DNA of 64,000 bases from Lucinisca nassula (taxonomy: Eukaryota; Mollusca; Bivalvia; Lucinida; Lucinidae). Shown here one piece after another: positions 1 through 11,509 of this stretch. Below the pieces are notes generated by a model, which was not told where the DNA came from, searched no databases, and worked only from the letters and a program-made list of their open reading frames with translations. The stretch lies in assembly GCA_963580285.1 (NCBI GenBank), contig OY757011.1, positions 99,069,728 to 99,133,727 on the forward strand, read 5' to 3'. The position numbers and the translations under genes are program-made. Position 1 is the stretch's first letter. The number at the start of each line of letters is the position of its first letter.

Positions 1-152
1 TATTGGTTTCAAAGGGCTGCAGGGCTTGAGATGTCATTTCAGCGCAGTGTCGGATAAAATACTAACAAAATTGGAAGCAACGTCTCCAAAATGACCGATA
101 CAGTGTTAATGGGGACGTTAAACCTCAAATCAAACAAACAAAACATCATGTT
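1..152 (+). repeat. SINE body/tail fragment
   Basis: Contains CTTGAGATGTCATTTCA, GGAAGCAACGTCTCCAAAAT and GGGGACGTTAAACCTCAAAT, with a CAAACAAACA tail. This body is shared with 50630-50835 and, inverted, with 20295-20392. Cut by the window start. Confidence 0.75.
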
Positions 153-488
153 AACAAGCCCTTGTAATAAATGCCACCCTAAACTCCTGTTTATATAGAG
201 ATCTTGGGTTAAATTGGGTATACATAAATTACTTAATTCTATTTCACGACACAGGTTGTGTGTACTCGTTCGAACCATCTCAATGAGCTTGACTGATCAG
301 AATGCGTCTGTGACAACCGTTAATCATAACTATTTTTTTATATATTAACCTGTGTTTATGCAAACTGGCCCCAAGGTTATAAAACTTTTTTCATGCTCAA
401 CACAGGTGAGCATGAAATTTGTAATGGTCATGACTATTAAAATACACACAAATCAGACAATTTTCTTGCTCAGATCAGCACAGAATGT

Positions 489-560
489 AATTTATCCTGC
501 TCATAAATTTTAAAATGCCAACAAATGTTGGCATTTTAAAATTTATGAGCAGGATAAATT
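489..560. repeat. Perfect 35-bp inverted repeat with 2-nt loop
   Basis: Arms 489-523 and 526-560 are exact reverse complements around AA (AATTTATCCTGCTCATAAAT.. and ..TGAGCAGGATAAATT). Shorter hairpins with CATGCTCA/TGAGCATG flank it at 391-411 and 563-587, so this is probably the core of a 200-bp foldback element (about 391-590). Confidence 0.9.
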
Positions 561-679
561 TCATGCTCAAGTGAGTTGAGCATGAAAATAATTGTATAAC
601 ATCGGGCCCTGGTCATTTCTTAGTTCATATTATGACGGTCTCATTCAGTTAACAGGTCTATGCGGTAAACCATCTCGTT

Positions 680-850
680 GAGAACGACTGAACCAGTATC
701 CAAAATATATGTTTTCGAGCAGAATTAAGAAATTTAAAATGCAACCTATGACTTGGGGCAAAATTATGAAAAATAATGAATATCCCATAAACCCCAGTTT
801 CTCTATATAAAGTGGGGTTTAGCGGGTTGCTATAATTGTGAATATTTGAC
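680..850. repeat. Palindromic MITE family P, remnant
   Basis: Weak matches to the arm (GAGCAGAATTAAG) and to CATAAACCCCAGTTTCTCTA, TAAAGTGGGGTTTAGCGGG. Confidence 0.5.
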
Positions 851-909
851 ACCGACAGTCAATAAGGCGTTCCCACAATCCCTGTTTTGAGCCAAAAACA
901 AGGAAATAA

Positions 910-1075
910 TTAAATACATTAACCGACATTGAGATGAAATGACATCTCAAGACGTGTCGCCCAATGAAACCAATAGAGTTTATAAGCATGGACGGCCCGA
1001 CTCGCACCGCTTGGCCAGGGAAGGCTTGAATCATCTCAGGGGTTTATCAGTACTCGTGTGCGGTCGGTTTTAGCT
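910..1075 (-). repeat. SINE fragment, inverted
   Basis: On the minus strand it shares GAGATGTCATTTCATCTCA and the CGGTGCGA..CGG head region with 50630-50835. Confidence 0.6.
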
Positions 1076-1131
1076 CTACGTGGAAGCACCATGCAACCAA
1101 TCTATTTCTTCAAGCCCCGATGGCCGGGAGC

Positions 1132-1437
1132 CGTTTGTTTGTTTGTATTGGAGTTTAACGGCCCAGTCAACACTATTTTAGGTCATTTTTGAGCCAGTCA
1201 GTTTACCTATCCACACTTTTCATGGGCAAGATTATACGTAAGCGGTTAACCAGTACAGTGCACATTCTTTCGCCAGAAACTGACAACTGCCCTTTTTGAA
1301 TCAGCGGAAGGGAGAGAATGACCGTAGAAAAGATTTCATGATCAATCTCCACGAAAGAATATTGCCGACCCCGGAAGGTATCGAACCCGCGTCCTCCTGA
1401 TCACCAGTCAGACGCGCATCCGACTGAGCTACCGAGA
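1132..1437 (-). mobile_element. tRNA-derived SINE, family 1
   Basis: Reverse complement of the 58844-59153 family: the tRNA-like head is at 1364-1437, with the body sharing CAGAAACTGACAACTGCCC and the tail motif GTTTAACGGCCCAGTCAACA. The order is the same. Confidence 0.88.
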
Positions 1438-1835
1438 CATTGAAATAAAAGAGCGGAATTTTCAAAAGTATCAACCATTCTTCTTAAATGCACATATAGA
1501 TTTTCTATTTAATGTGACGTTTTCTTTTTTTTATTGTTATTAAAAAGGGTATCTAAGAGGAGTTATTATATCTGAAACTATACAATAATATACATGTATA
1601 TATTATATGTTAAAATATTTGTGGTTCCCTGTCAAAATAATCAAATCTGGCAAATAAAAATAAAAACACGTCATTGGGGATGAGAACCAAAGTAGGGCCG
1701 AAGTGTCTAGGTATATGAGGCCGAGGTATCTAGGGGCCGAAGTGGCCAGGGGCCGACCCGTATAGGGTTTCAATTTTATGTGGGGCCGATGTGGTTTTGG
1801 GGTGTTACCTTCCTGTAAAGGTTCAGAAGGCTGTA

Positions 1836-2116
1836 TCATTACGAAAACACGCCTATACAAATACATTGTAAACTTAACCGCCGAAAAAAGGAAAATGTTA
1901 AGATGAAAAATTGTGATATTTTTCTTATTTCTGCTCAAAATATAGTTTCTTAGTACTCGTTAGAACCGTCTAATCAATGCGGTTCTAACGAGTACACACA
2001 ATTTATATTTAAGAGCAGAAATAAGCAAAATAAGGTATACCCTGTAAACCCCACTTTTACAGTATAAAAGTGGGGTTCAAGGGGGTCAAAATTATATAGG
2101 CATGTTCTCGTGATGT
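1836..2116 (-). mobile_element. Palindromic MITE (family P), full copy
   Basis: Ends CATTACGAAAACACGCC and GGCATGTTCTCGTGATG, with the internal hairpin GTACTCGTTAGAACCG/CGGTTCTAACGAGTAC flanked by CTTATTTCTGCTC and GAGCAGAAATAAG. One side carries TGTAAACCCCACTTTTACAG and its partner AAAGTGGGGTTCAAGGGGG. Confidence 0.85.
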
Positions 2117-2194
2117 GAGCCAGGCAGAGCATTTCCTACAATTTACATGTGCGTCCAGCGAAAAATAAGATCTGTCTGGGCATCAATATAGTCA

Positions 2195-2330
2195 GACCAG
2201 AGACTTCTTTTGCTGAATGAAGGAGCATTGGACCATAAGCTATCCTTCGAGGGCACAACGAAGACTCTGATCAGACTGCGCGGATGCGCAGGCTGATCTA
2301 AGTCTTCGATGGGCGCACACCTACATGTAA
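2195..2330. repeat. Dispersed palindromic repeat (TGATCAGACTGCGCGGATGC)
   Basis: Imperfect palindrome GAAGACTCTGATCAGACTGC/GCAGGCTGATCTAAGTCTTC. Related pieces occur at 11950-12010, 20740-20870 and 55095-55140. Confidence 0.65.
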
Positions 2331-2409
2331 ATTGAAGGAAATGTTGTACCCCGGCTAATATTTCATATATGCGATAGACAGACCAGAGCACGCACAACAC
2401 GAATCTCAA

Positions 2410-3500
2410 ATGTGAAGAAGTAAAATGTTGCGCTACATGTACATATGTACAGCATTATATGATCAGTAGATTACAAAAATATCAAACATAATCTTTTTAT
2501 GTACATGGGAAATGCACATATTGTCCGCATGCATGGTAGATTCACGTTGCGAAGAAGGTTATTACTCTTATGAACTAGTACATTAAGTTCCTATATTCAG
2601 ATTACCGTCCAAAATAAGATTTCTTAATAGAGGACACTTCGTCTAAAGGATAACTGAAACCTTCTAGATTCGTGTTTTAAAGAATTAGTAACCTAATTCA
2701 GAATTATACTAAACCTGTAACAAAATTACTCGGGGAACAGCCGTATTAAAAAACTCAATAACCTCACCCCATCGAAAGAACAGTTAATTATAAGAAGGCA
2801 TAACAAAAGCACAAAAAGGCGAACAATTTCAAATCATTTACCATATAAAGAACTGCGAAGGAATTTCCGCGTTTGGATGAATATAACAAAACTGCGGCAC
2901 TTCCATCTCCGGTAGTTCTCATGACGTGTCTTATACAGGGCTACATAAAACACTTATTGTATATAACAAGTCACTGCTTCTGTGTAAAAAAGTTACATTT
3001 TATCCGGATTCCTTAAGGGAGGCGGAGAAATTCATGTCTTTGATGCAATGGTCCAAACGGCGATGCAGCAGCATGTTGTGGGGCATGGAGAGCATGACAC
3101 GACACAACCAAAGTCATGATGAGACACTACGTGTAGGTTAAGCTCCAGATGTATTTACACTGCCTTGACTCTGGATCCAGCTAGGGAGGTTGAGTCTGTG
3201 CGCCTCTTCCTCCCAATTAACAGCCATCTAATCATCACGACCTAAACACAGTAAGCGCACATATGTAGGTAAGAAATTCAAAACGCCTTGTGGCGATGCG
3301 TGACCAGCGATGCAAGTGGTGAGGTACATGTACACTGGAAACTGTAGTTTTAGGCTTGAAAACAGGCTGCTTGTTCTATATGGTCGCTTTCTTGAAACTG
3401 AAGCAGTATTGGGAATTCGGCAGACGAACTGAATGACTGCGCAGACCTTTTTTCCGATGGGCTGAACAATGTGATGGTGTTCTTAATCGGCCTTAATCTT
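2410..3500. other. No recognised feature
   Basis: Unique-looking AT-rich sequence. A 71-codon open frame at 2926-3141 has no recognisable motif and no splice support; I see no gene here. Confidence 0.5.
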
Positions 3501-3507
3501 TCAACTT

Positions 3508-3692
3508 AACTTTTAAGATGAAAATTGTGATATAAATAAGAAAGATTCGATGAGGCGGTTCTAGCGAGTACCCTTAATCTATATGTTAGAGCAGAAATAA
3601 GAAAAATAAAGTTAACCCCTGTAAACCCCCGTTTTACAATATAAAAATGGGGTTCAAGGGGATCAATATTATATAGACGTGTTTTCGTGATG
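3508..3692 (-). repeat. Palindromic MITE family P, partial
   Basis: One half of the central hairpin (GAGGCGGTTCTAGCGAGTAC, GAGCAGAAATAAG) plus the GGGGTTCAAGGGGATC..TATAGACGTGTTTTCGTGATG end. Confidence 0.8.
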
Positions 3693-3923
3693 TAACACAC
3701 AATCTGTAGCAATTCATGTATTTCAGTTAGATTGGCCATGGCGAATGTTATTTTCGATCTGAAGACAAAACACAAACTGACGGCAGTGCACACAAAAACA
3801 TCGTTCAGATAAAAAGTTCGAAGATGACACGTTCAGTCATATTGCTGATTTTTGAATAATTGGGAGATGTTTAAGGAAAATTGCATATGCAGCGAACAGC
3901 CTTTACTTCCACGAAAAGCCATG

Positions 3924-4128
3924 TGTTATATCTGCTATAAGAACATTAACGTTGTTTAAGAACGTTACGTTAAGATCTGGTAACATCACGCTACGTTACG
4001 TTATAAAAGCATGTTGGCTTGGAAACAATTGGTGCGGTTTGTTAAGAATTATAAATCAGATGTTGTTGTTGTTGCGGTAACATAAATTCTAATGAAATAG
4101 AAACCCGCATTTGGTTATAGATGTTAAA
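3924..4128 (+). repeat. 5' LTR of the gypsy element
   Basis: 205 bp, starting TGTTATATCTGC and ending TAGATGTTAAA, matched by the 3' copy. It contains a TATA-like stretch (ttataaaagc) that could be the promoter. The end is not the usual CA. A candidate primer-binding site TGGCTACGAGGATAAAGC follows at 4130. Confidence 0.92.
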
Positions 4129-4247
4129 TTGGCTACGAGGATAAAGCCAGTAACTGTATTATAGAGCCAATAATAAAGCAGAAATAGGGAAAATAATCCT
4201 ATCAGTTGAAATAAAGAAAACCGCGAATGCCCAGCTACGTGATAGAC

Positions 4248-4840
4248 ATGGCGAGTAATGACATAACAACAATTTTTTCAACAGAGACCCATAACCTACG
4301 AGCATTACCGTTTAGACATACGGATGATCAGCTGTTGACGGAAAGGCATAGCAGGAGTGGCTGGAAGAGATAGAGAGGGAATTCAGGTATTTTCGTATAA
4401 CAAATCCACAGGATAAAAAGGACGCCCTTATAATATATGGAGGAAATGAGATTGCTCGCTTAGAGAAAAGTCTACCAGACACTACACCAGGTTCTGAAGG
4501 AGATCTGGATGCCTACGAGATGCTACGTAAGAAATTAAATGGGTTTTTCTTGCCTATGAGAAACACACATTATGCCAGGTATACATTGTTGAAAACGAAA
4601 CCTGTAGAAGGCGAAAGCACAGTATCGTACGCCACACGGTTACCTGAGAAAGTCAATGACTGTGAATTCGGTGACAATCTTGAGGAGCAAAATCTTGAGC
4701 ATCTCATTCAAACTATTGAAAATGAAACACTTATCCAAAAATGTATAGGAAAAGGTTGGTCACTACCATAGTTTTTATCGGAGGCTGGCCAGATAGAAGA
4801 TATATACCTGCAGATGCGGGATATGAAAACAAGAGAGCCA
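4248..4840 (+). pseudogene. gypsy gag, 5' part (capsid)
   Basis: Starts at ATG 4248 (MASNDITTIFSTETHNL). It is frameshifted near 4350 and has a stop at 4769-4771 inside capsid-like sequence. Reading continues through QMRDMKTREP, where it is cut by the inserted element at 4841. The frame resumes at 6940 as TKPAERE, so the insertion interrupts one ancestral gene. Confidence 0.8.
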
Positions 4841-6939
4841 AGAGGGCCCTGATTCAATCACCTGAATGTCATTGTCTCTAGTACGTTCTATTTTTAGCTC
4901 TGGTGGCCATCTTGTTCATTAGGTTGGAACGATCTTAGCTATTTTGGTAGGGTGTCACCTAGGCAACATTCCTTTGATTTGTGTATCAAACTGACCCAAG
5001 GGTTTAGGAAGAATTTGCATTTGTAGCAAATTTACAATGTTTTTCTATTTTTAGCTGTGGCGGCCATATTGTTCATCGGAGCGAGACCATTTGAGCTGTT
5101 TTGTTAGAGAGTCATCCAAGCAACATTCCTATGAAGGTTGAATGTAATTGGCCCCAGGGTACAGGATGAGTTGTCGTTTGGAGATTTTTTTAGCCCCGGG
5201 GGCCATCTTGTTTATCAGAGCGGAATGATTTTAACTATTTTGGTAGATAGTCACCTGGGCAACATTCCTGTGAAGTTTAAATCAAATAGGCCTAACAGTT
5301 TAGGAGAAGTTTGCGTTTGAATTCTATTTTTAGCTCTGGTGGTCATTTTGTTCATCGGAGCAGGATCATTTTAGCTAATATGGTAGAGGGCCAGCTAAGC
5401 AACATTCCTATGAAGCTGGAATGAAATGGGCCCAAGAGTACAGGAGGAGTTGTTGTTTAAAGATTTTTTTGTATTGTTAGCTCTGGCGGCCATCTTCTTT
5501 GTCAGAGTGGAAAGTTTTTAGGTATTTTGGTAGGGAGTCACCTAAATAACATTCCTGTGAAGTTTGAATCGAATTGGCCCAAGTGTTTTGGAGGAGTTTA
5601 TGTTTGACACAAATTTACAATGTTTTTTCTATTTTTAGCTATGGTGGCAATTTTGCTCATCAGAGCAGATACTTTTTAGCAATTTTTGTAGATGGTCACC
5701 TAAGCAACATTCCTATGAAGTTTGAATGAAATTGGCCAAAGGGTACAGGAAGAGTTGTCGTTTAAAGATTTTTTTTCTATTTTTAGCGCTTGCGGCCATC
5801 TTGTTTGTTTTAAAGAATTTTCTATTTTTAGCTCTGGCGGCCATTTTGTTCACCGGAGCAGAACCGTTTTAGCTATTTCGGTAAAGGGTCACATAAGCAA
5901 CACTTCTATGAAGATTGAATGAAATTGGCCAAAGGGTTGAGGAGGAGTTGTCGTTTAAACATTTTTTTCTATTTTAGTTCTGGCGGCCATCTTGTTTGTC
6001 TGGGCGGAATGATTTTAGCTATTTGTATAGGGAGTCACCTACATTCTATTCCTGTGAAGTTTGAATCAAATTGGCCCAAGGGTTAAGGAGGAGTTAGTAT
6101 TTGAAGCAAATTTACGATGTTTTTATATTTTTAGCTATGGCGGCCATTTTGTTCATCAGAGCAGAACCCTTTTAGCTATTTTGGTAGATGATCACCAAAG
6201 CAACATTCCTATGAAGTTAAAATGAAAATGGCCGAAGGGTACAGGAGGAGTTGTCATTAAAAGATTTTTCTATTTTTAGCTCTAGCGGCTATCTTTTTTG
6301 TCAGAACATAACGATTTTAGCTATTTTGGTAGGGAGTCACTTGGGCAACATTCCTGTGAAGTTTGAATCAAATTGGCCCAAAGGTTGAGGAGGAGTTTGC
6401 GTTTGAAGCAAATTTACGATATTTTTCTATTTATAGCTTTGGCGGCCATTTTGCTCATCGGAGCAATACCCTTTCAGCTATTTTAGTAGCGGGTCACCTG
6501 AGCAACATTCGTATGAAGTTTGAATTAATTTGGCCCAAGAGTACAGGAGGAGTTGTCGTTGAAAGAATTTTCTTTTTTTAGCCATTTTGTTCACCGGAGC
6601 GGAACCGTTTTAACTATTTTGGTAGAAGGTCACCTAAGCAAAACTCCAATAAAGTTTGAATGATATTGGCCTCAAGGTAAAGGAGAAGTTGTCGTTTAAA
6701 GATTTTTCGATTTTTTAGCTCTGGCGGCCATCTTGTTCAGCGGAGTGGAACAATTTTAGCTTTTTTTTGTAGCGGGTCACCTAAACAATATTCCTATAAA
6801 GTTTTATTGAAATTGGCTCAAGGGTTAAGGAGGCGTTAGCATTTAAAGCAAATTGTTGACGCCGCACGACACACGACGCACGACGGACATTGACCGATCA
6901 CAATAGCTCACCATGAGCACTTCGTGCTCAGGTGAGCTA
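4841..6939 (+). mobile_element. Helentron-like (pearl/HINE type) element A inside gag
   Basis: 2.1 kb of about thirteen degenerate 135-160-bp tandem units, each with a motif like CTGGCGGCCATCTTGTTC and GCAACATTCCTATGAAG. It starts AGAGGGCCCTG and ends in a hairpin GCTCACC..GAGCAC/GTGCTC..GGTGAGC followed by TA. The empty site is readable from the gag frame (GAGAGCCA + ACAAAG), so insertion was between two A's without duplication. No protein is encoded. Confidence 0.82.
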
Positions 6940-7257
6940 ACAAAGCCCGCGGAAAGAGAGATATTAAAGATAGAAGGTGATTATGGTATTCAAAATAGCT
7001 TTGAGAGAAAACCGAACTGAAGCAAACAGACACTGAAGAAATGTGCTTATTGCGGACAAGCAAGAACACATAGTGACCGGACAGATTGTCCAGCATTTGG
7101 GAAAATATGCCACAAATGTCAGAAGCCAAGTTACTTTGCAGCTGTTTGCAGAGCTGATGGGCCTCGTCCAGCGTGTTACAGTGTACCACGAAGACATAGG
7201 CGACAAGGACAAAGAAGCGGAATGTCAAGAAAGCCTTAGAATACGAATCAGATAGCC
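6940..7257 (+). pseudogene. gypsy gag, 3' part (zinc knuckles)
   Basis: From about 7039 the translation reads CAYCGQARTHSDRTDCPAFG, then KICHKCQKPSYFAAVC. This is the double zinc-binding region with the CPAFGKxCxKC linker common in this gypsy group. In the second knuckle the expected His is Tyr (SYF for SHF). An in-frame TGA precedes the knuckles and a frameshift follows them. Confidence 0.82.
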
Positions 7258-10200
7258 AAAATAGCTCAGATGATTTCATAACGCAGTCAGTTGTGCATAT
7301 GACAATTAAGAAAGTCCGGAAAAGATATAGCTTAGGGAAAACTGTGCCTGTAACTATAAACGATATCTCAATTAGAGCAGATCCGGATAATGGGGCTGAT
7401 GTCAACGTTATGGATGAATAACAGTATCGAGCGTTAAAGTATAGATCAAATACAGAGATAACACTGAACAAGACTGATACAAAATTAAGGACATTACAAA
7501 GTAATCTATCAATAAAAGGGGAATTCAATGCAGTGATAAGGCGTGCCAACAAAGTTTGTTGTCATGAAAGGTAGAATTAATTCGCCGCCTCTTACAAGTA
7601 AAACTACACTCACACAACTAGGAATGTTACACATCAGAGAAGATGGTTCATTCGCAAAACCAAATGACTTGTGCATTTCAGAGACAGATGCTAAGGTAAA
7701 CGTAGTAATGGCACATGATGCATCACAGCAAATAAGAGAGATTGTTGCAGAACATAAATCTGTCTTTCGAGGAATCGGAAGGATAAGAGATGTAAAGAAT
7801 GACGAAGAGATGTATATGAAATTTTCCATGAAACCAGAAGCAGTGCCTATTGCACAGAAGCCAAGGCCAGTTGCATATTACCTACAGAAGCCACTAAAGG
7901 CGTGGATTGAGCAAAGTATAGAAGAGGGTATTTTTGAGAGGGTTCCACAAAATGAGCCAATCACATGGTGTTCTCCAATGGTTGTCCAACCAAAGCCGAG
8001 ATTTCTTCAAGTGCCGAAAGAAGAGCTTCAGCCGCACATGATAAGAGCCTGCATTGACTTACGCGTTCCGAACAAATTTATGGCAAGACACCGAATCACT
8101 CAAGGACCAGTGGTTGAAGATTTTGAATACAGATTTCATGAATGCCGAGTATTTTCGAAAATGGACCTGAGAAGTGGCTATCACCAGTTAACTTTTCATC
8201 CTGATTCGAGAGCCATTGCTACATTCAGCACTCCTTGGGGAAATTTTAGACCAAAACGGTTAATCTCCGGAGCAAAATCTTCTCAAGCTCTATTTGATGA
8301 AATGATGTTCAAGATCCTTGGCGACTGCATGTGTCAACGAGATGACATTCTGATAGCTTGTCGGATTCTGAAAGGGCATAACACAGCACTTGCAGCAGTG
8401 CTACAAAGAGCAGACGAGTTTGGTATCACATTCAATATAGACAAGTGCCAGTTTGGAGTCGTAGAGATAGAATTTTATGGGTAACAGTTCACAAAGGATG
8501 GATTTAGGCCTACACCTGAAAAGGTTAAAGCCGTTCAAGACAGCAGAAGACCAGAGTCCAAAGAAGCTAGTAGGAGCTTCCTAGGAAAGGTAGGATACTT
8601 GTCAAAATTTATTGACAAGTATGCGTCAATAACAGCTTCTGTGAGGAAACTAACAGAGAAAGATGTTAAGTTTAGATGGGGTCCAGTAAAGAAACAAGCG
8701 TTCAATCAACTTAAGGGCAGCATTACAAACGACCAAATCATGTTGTATTTTAATCCGAGGCGGGAAGTCGTTGTCAGGGCAGAAACTAGTTACAATTAAG
8801 GATTGTCCGCTGGACTCTTTCAGGATGCGGGGAATGGACTGCAACCAGTCCATTTTATTATTCGAACCCTGACGGACACCGAGAGAAGATATAGCCAGAC
8901 AGAAAAAGATGCACTGGTAATATGATGGGCGAAGAACCGATTTGGTATGTACTTACTGGGTGCACCCAGGTTCAAACTGATCACATCCCACAAACCATTG
9001 ATATCAATAAACAACAAGGTCAATGCAAAACTTCCACCTCGCATAAAAAATGGGTAATGGACATGTAGGATGTTGACTGATATATGAGCCATGCAAAGAC
9101 GAAGCAGATCCCTTGGACTATCTATCGAGGCATCCATTACCGACAACAGGCACAGATGAAACGGAGAATGTGATTAAAAGTATTGTTAATACAGAACATG
9201 CTGTAGTATTTGACAGAATACAGAGATAGACGTCAAAAGATAGACAGCTCCAAAAGATACATAAAAGAATTGTGAAAGAAGACTGGAACAGACACAAGAA
9301 AGATATGGACATAGCGTCATTTTATCATATGAAACAAGAACTATATGTATTGGCCATGGGTGGATTGATATTTATATTAAACCAGATTGTTATACCCGAG
9401 ATCCTCCAGAGCAAAGTGGTAAAAGCCGCTCATAGATTATGTCACCTGGGATTGACGAAGACAAAACGAATGCTGAGAGAAAAATACTGGTTTCCGCCAA
9501 TGAACAAGACTGGTGGAAAATATCATAGGCAATGCCATGAATGTCGTCTGGTAACAAAACAACATAGACAAGAACCGGTAAAGATGACAGATTCCAGAAA
9601 AGGCATGGGAAGTAGTTTCAGTTGATTTTAGTAGGCCGTATCCCGACGGATACTACAACCTCGTAGCCGTTGACAAGAGAACTAGATACCCTGAAGTTGA
9701 AACGGTATATTCCACATCTTTTGGTGCAACTAAGGAGAAATTGAAGAAGCTGTTTGCGACATATGGCACGCCTATTCAGATAGAGACAGACAATGGACCC
9801 TCATTCAACCAAAAAGATTTTTCTGAGTTCGCATTAGAAGAGGGGTTCAAACACCACCGTGTTACACCGTTGCATCCAAGAGCAAATGGTGAAGTAGAAG
9901 TCTTTATGAAGCTAATCAATTAAACAGAGCAACAAGCCCATGCTCTAAAGGTATCAGTCAAAATCGCAATGCAGGAAATGTTAACAGGTTATAGATCCAC
10001 GCCACATCCAGCGACAGGTATTACTCTCTATGAAGGGATGATGAACAAAAAAGTGCGAACAAAATTAGATTATCGTCCTGAGAAGTTCGAAAAATCCCAC
10101 GATAACTTATCTGTGAATAGAAAGGATAGGCGGTATAAAGAAAAGGCGAAAGAAAATGCTGAAAAACCGAAATACGAAGGAACACAATTTTGAAGTGAAT
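7258..10200 (+). pseudogene. gypsy pol: protease, reverse transcriptase, RNase H, integrase
   Basis: Protease is at about 7365-7420: the active site reads DNGADVNVMDE instead of D[ST]GA, followed by TAA, so it is inactive. RT is at 7840-8483, with ACIDLR, FSKMDLRSGYHQL and a catalytic loop reading CQRDD where the family has a [YFN]xADD-like motif. The RT/RNase H connection after the TAA at 8482 includes KFIDKYASI, RWGP and later TDTERRYSQTEKDAL. Integrase has the HHCC zinc region (HRLCHLGLTKTKRML, CHECR) at 9430-9560. Its core shows Asp in VSVDFS, Asp in ETDNGPSF and Glu in GEVEVFMK (9600-9920). Several stops and frameshifts interrupt the frame. Confidence 0.9.
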
Positions 10201-10861
10201 GATTACATACTTCTACAACAACAAAAATTAATCAGTGGAGTACGATTTATGAACCAGTACCTTATAGCATTTACAAAATATGTAGCTCAACTACATCCGC
10301 TCGAAGAACAACAGATGGGCGGGAAATATGTCAGAATTCAAGCTACTTCAAACGTGTTGATAGACACCTACAAGATTCAGATTATAATTCGAGTACAACG
10401 GCGAAACAAATGGACGACCGCCGGGGATCCATACTTCGGAAAAGTAAAGTGGTCAATGAAAACCACCGTGATGATAGGAGAGATAACGAAGTAACGGGAC
10501 AGGAGAACGCGCCTAATGAGATAGGTCTGAGACAGCAAAACCCGCCAAATATGGCACCCAGAGCAGAAATCCCTGTTAACACAATAGAAAGGCCTCAAAG
10601 ACAAGACAGTTGTCAAGAAGATTTCATGACTTCATATTGTATTAACGGACATATTGACTTACCACATACACACTCAATTCGAAACATTTTAATTTTCACT
10701 GAATTTCATGACTTCTGCAACAAGTGTGTACATGGTTATATTAAATTTAAAGGTAATATTGTTTTGATAGATGCGTAACCGTGCCTTGGATACCGCCAAA
10801 TTAATGCTGTGTAAAAATGCTACAATTTCATAGACATTATCCTTTGAAACAAGAGGAGATA
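10201..10861 (+). other. gypsy element, region between integrase and 3' LTR
   Basis: Fragmentary reading frames continue from the integrase C terminus (lysine- and arginine-rich) but I recognise no separate domain. There is no envelope-like sequence. It ends in the purine tract before 10862. Confidence 0.55.
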
Positions 10862-11063
10862 TGCTATATCTGCTATAAGAACATTTATGTTGTTTAAGAA
10901 CGTTACGTTAAGATCTGGTAACGTCACGTTACGTTATGTTATAAAAACATGTTGGCTTGGAAACCATGAAACCGGTTTGTTAAGAATTATCAATCAGATG
11001 TTGTTGTTGCGATAAAATAAAATCTAATGAAATAGAATCCAGCATTTGGTTATAGATGTTAAA
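10862..11063 (+). repeat. 3' LTR of the gypsy element
   Basis: 202 bp homologous to 3924-4128, starting TGCTATATCTGC and ending TAGATGTTAAA. It is preceded by a short purine tract, AAGAGGAGATA, the likely second-strand primer. Confidence 0.92.
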
Positions 11064-11069
11064 CCATGT

Positions 11070-11146
11070 GCTATAAGCAAACAGTGAAGACACTGATCAG
11101 ATGCGCGTACTAAGGCGTCTGATCGGAGTGTTCACTGTTTGCTTAG
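11070..11146. repeat. 75-bp foldback next to the gypsy element
   Basis: Arms TAAGCAAACAGTGAAGACAC and GTGTTCACTGTTTGCTTA, with inner GATCAGATGC/GCGTCTGATC. It begins right after the target duplication, so the gypsy element inserted at the edge of a pre-existing foldback. Confidence 0.75.
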
Positions 11147-11509
11147 TTCTACGCCTGTACCTTGAGATTCATGTTGTCCCGTCTTACGAACTTTGACCTC
11201 TACTGTGTGCTTCTTTCAAATATTCTAGTGTGTAAAACCTATAACTTGACTTGTATATACATGCGTTTTCTTCCTTTATTGTAACAACAAGTCAAGGCTT
11301 TATTATATTTGATGTGAATAACATACAGGAATGCTTTTTGATGTGAAATGCATAAAATCTATTACAAATGAATAAAAATGAATGTACAAGTCTTTTAAAT
11401 ATATGTGTCTTTTTAAATAGTTATAAAAGCCAGCACACGACAAAACCAACCACATTACAAAACACGACTATTCAAATATATTAAAAATAAAGTTGCAGAC
11501 AATATATTC

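Larger units (their letters stand above)
3919..11068 (+). mobile_element. Degenerate Ty3/gypsy LTR retrotransposon
   Basis: Order is 5' LTR 3924-4128, primer-binding site, gag, pol (protease, RT, RNase H, integrase), polypurine tract, 3' LTR 10862-11063. The pair is flanked by a perfect 5-bp target duplication CCATG (3919-3923 and 11064-11068). LTRs differ at roughly 9% of positions plus a 3-bp indel, so the insertion is old. Gag is split by a later 2.1 kb element and pol carries several stops and frameshifts, so the copy is dead. No envelope gene is seen. Confidence 0.93.

Noticed and set aside
1364..1437. tRNA-like sequence with A and B boxes (also at 43645-43717, 54415-54486, 58852-58930)
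   Set aside because: Each is the head of a SINE: it continues into a shared non-tRNA body with tail, and in three cases target duplications enclose the whole unit. None has a proper acceptor stem pairing of a tRNA gene.
6908..7552. 214-codon minus-strand open frame
   Set aside because: It is the antisense of the gypsy gag zinc-knuckle and protease region, which is clearly coding (though degraded) on the plus strand.
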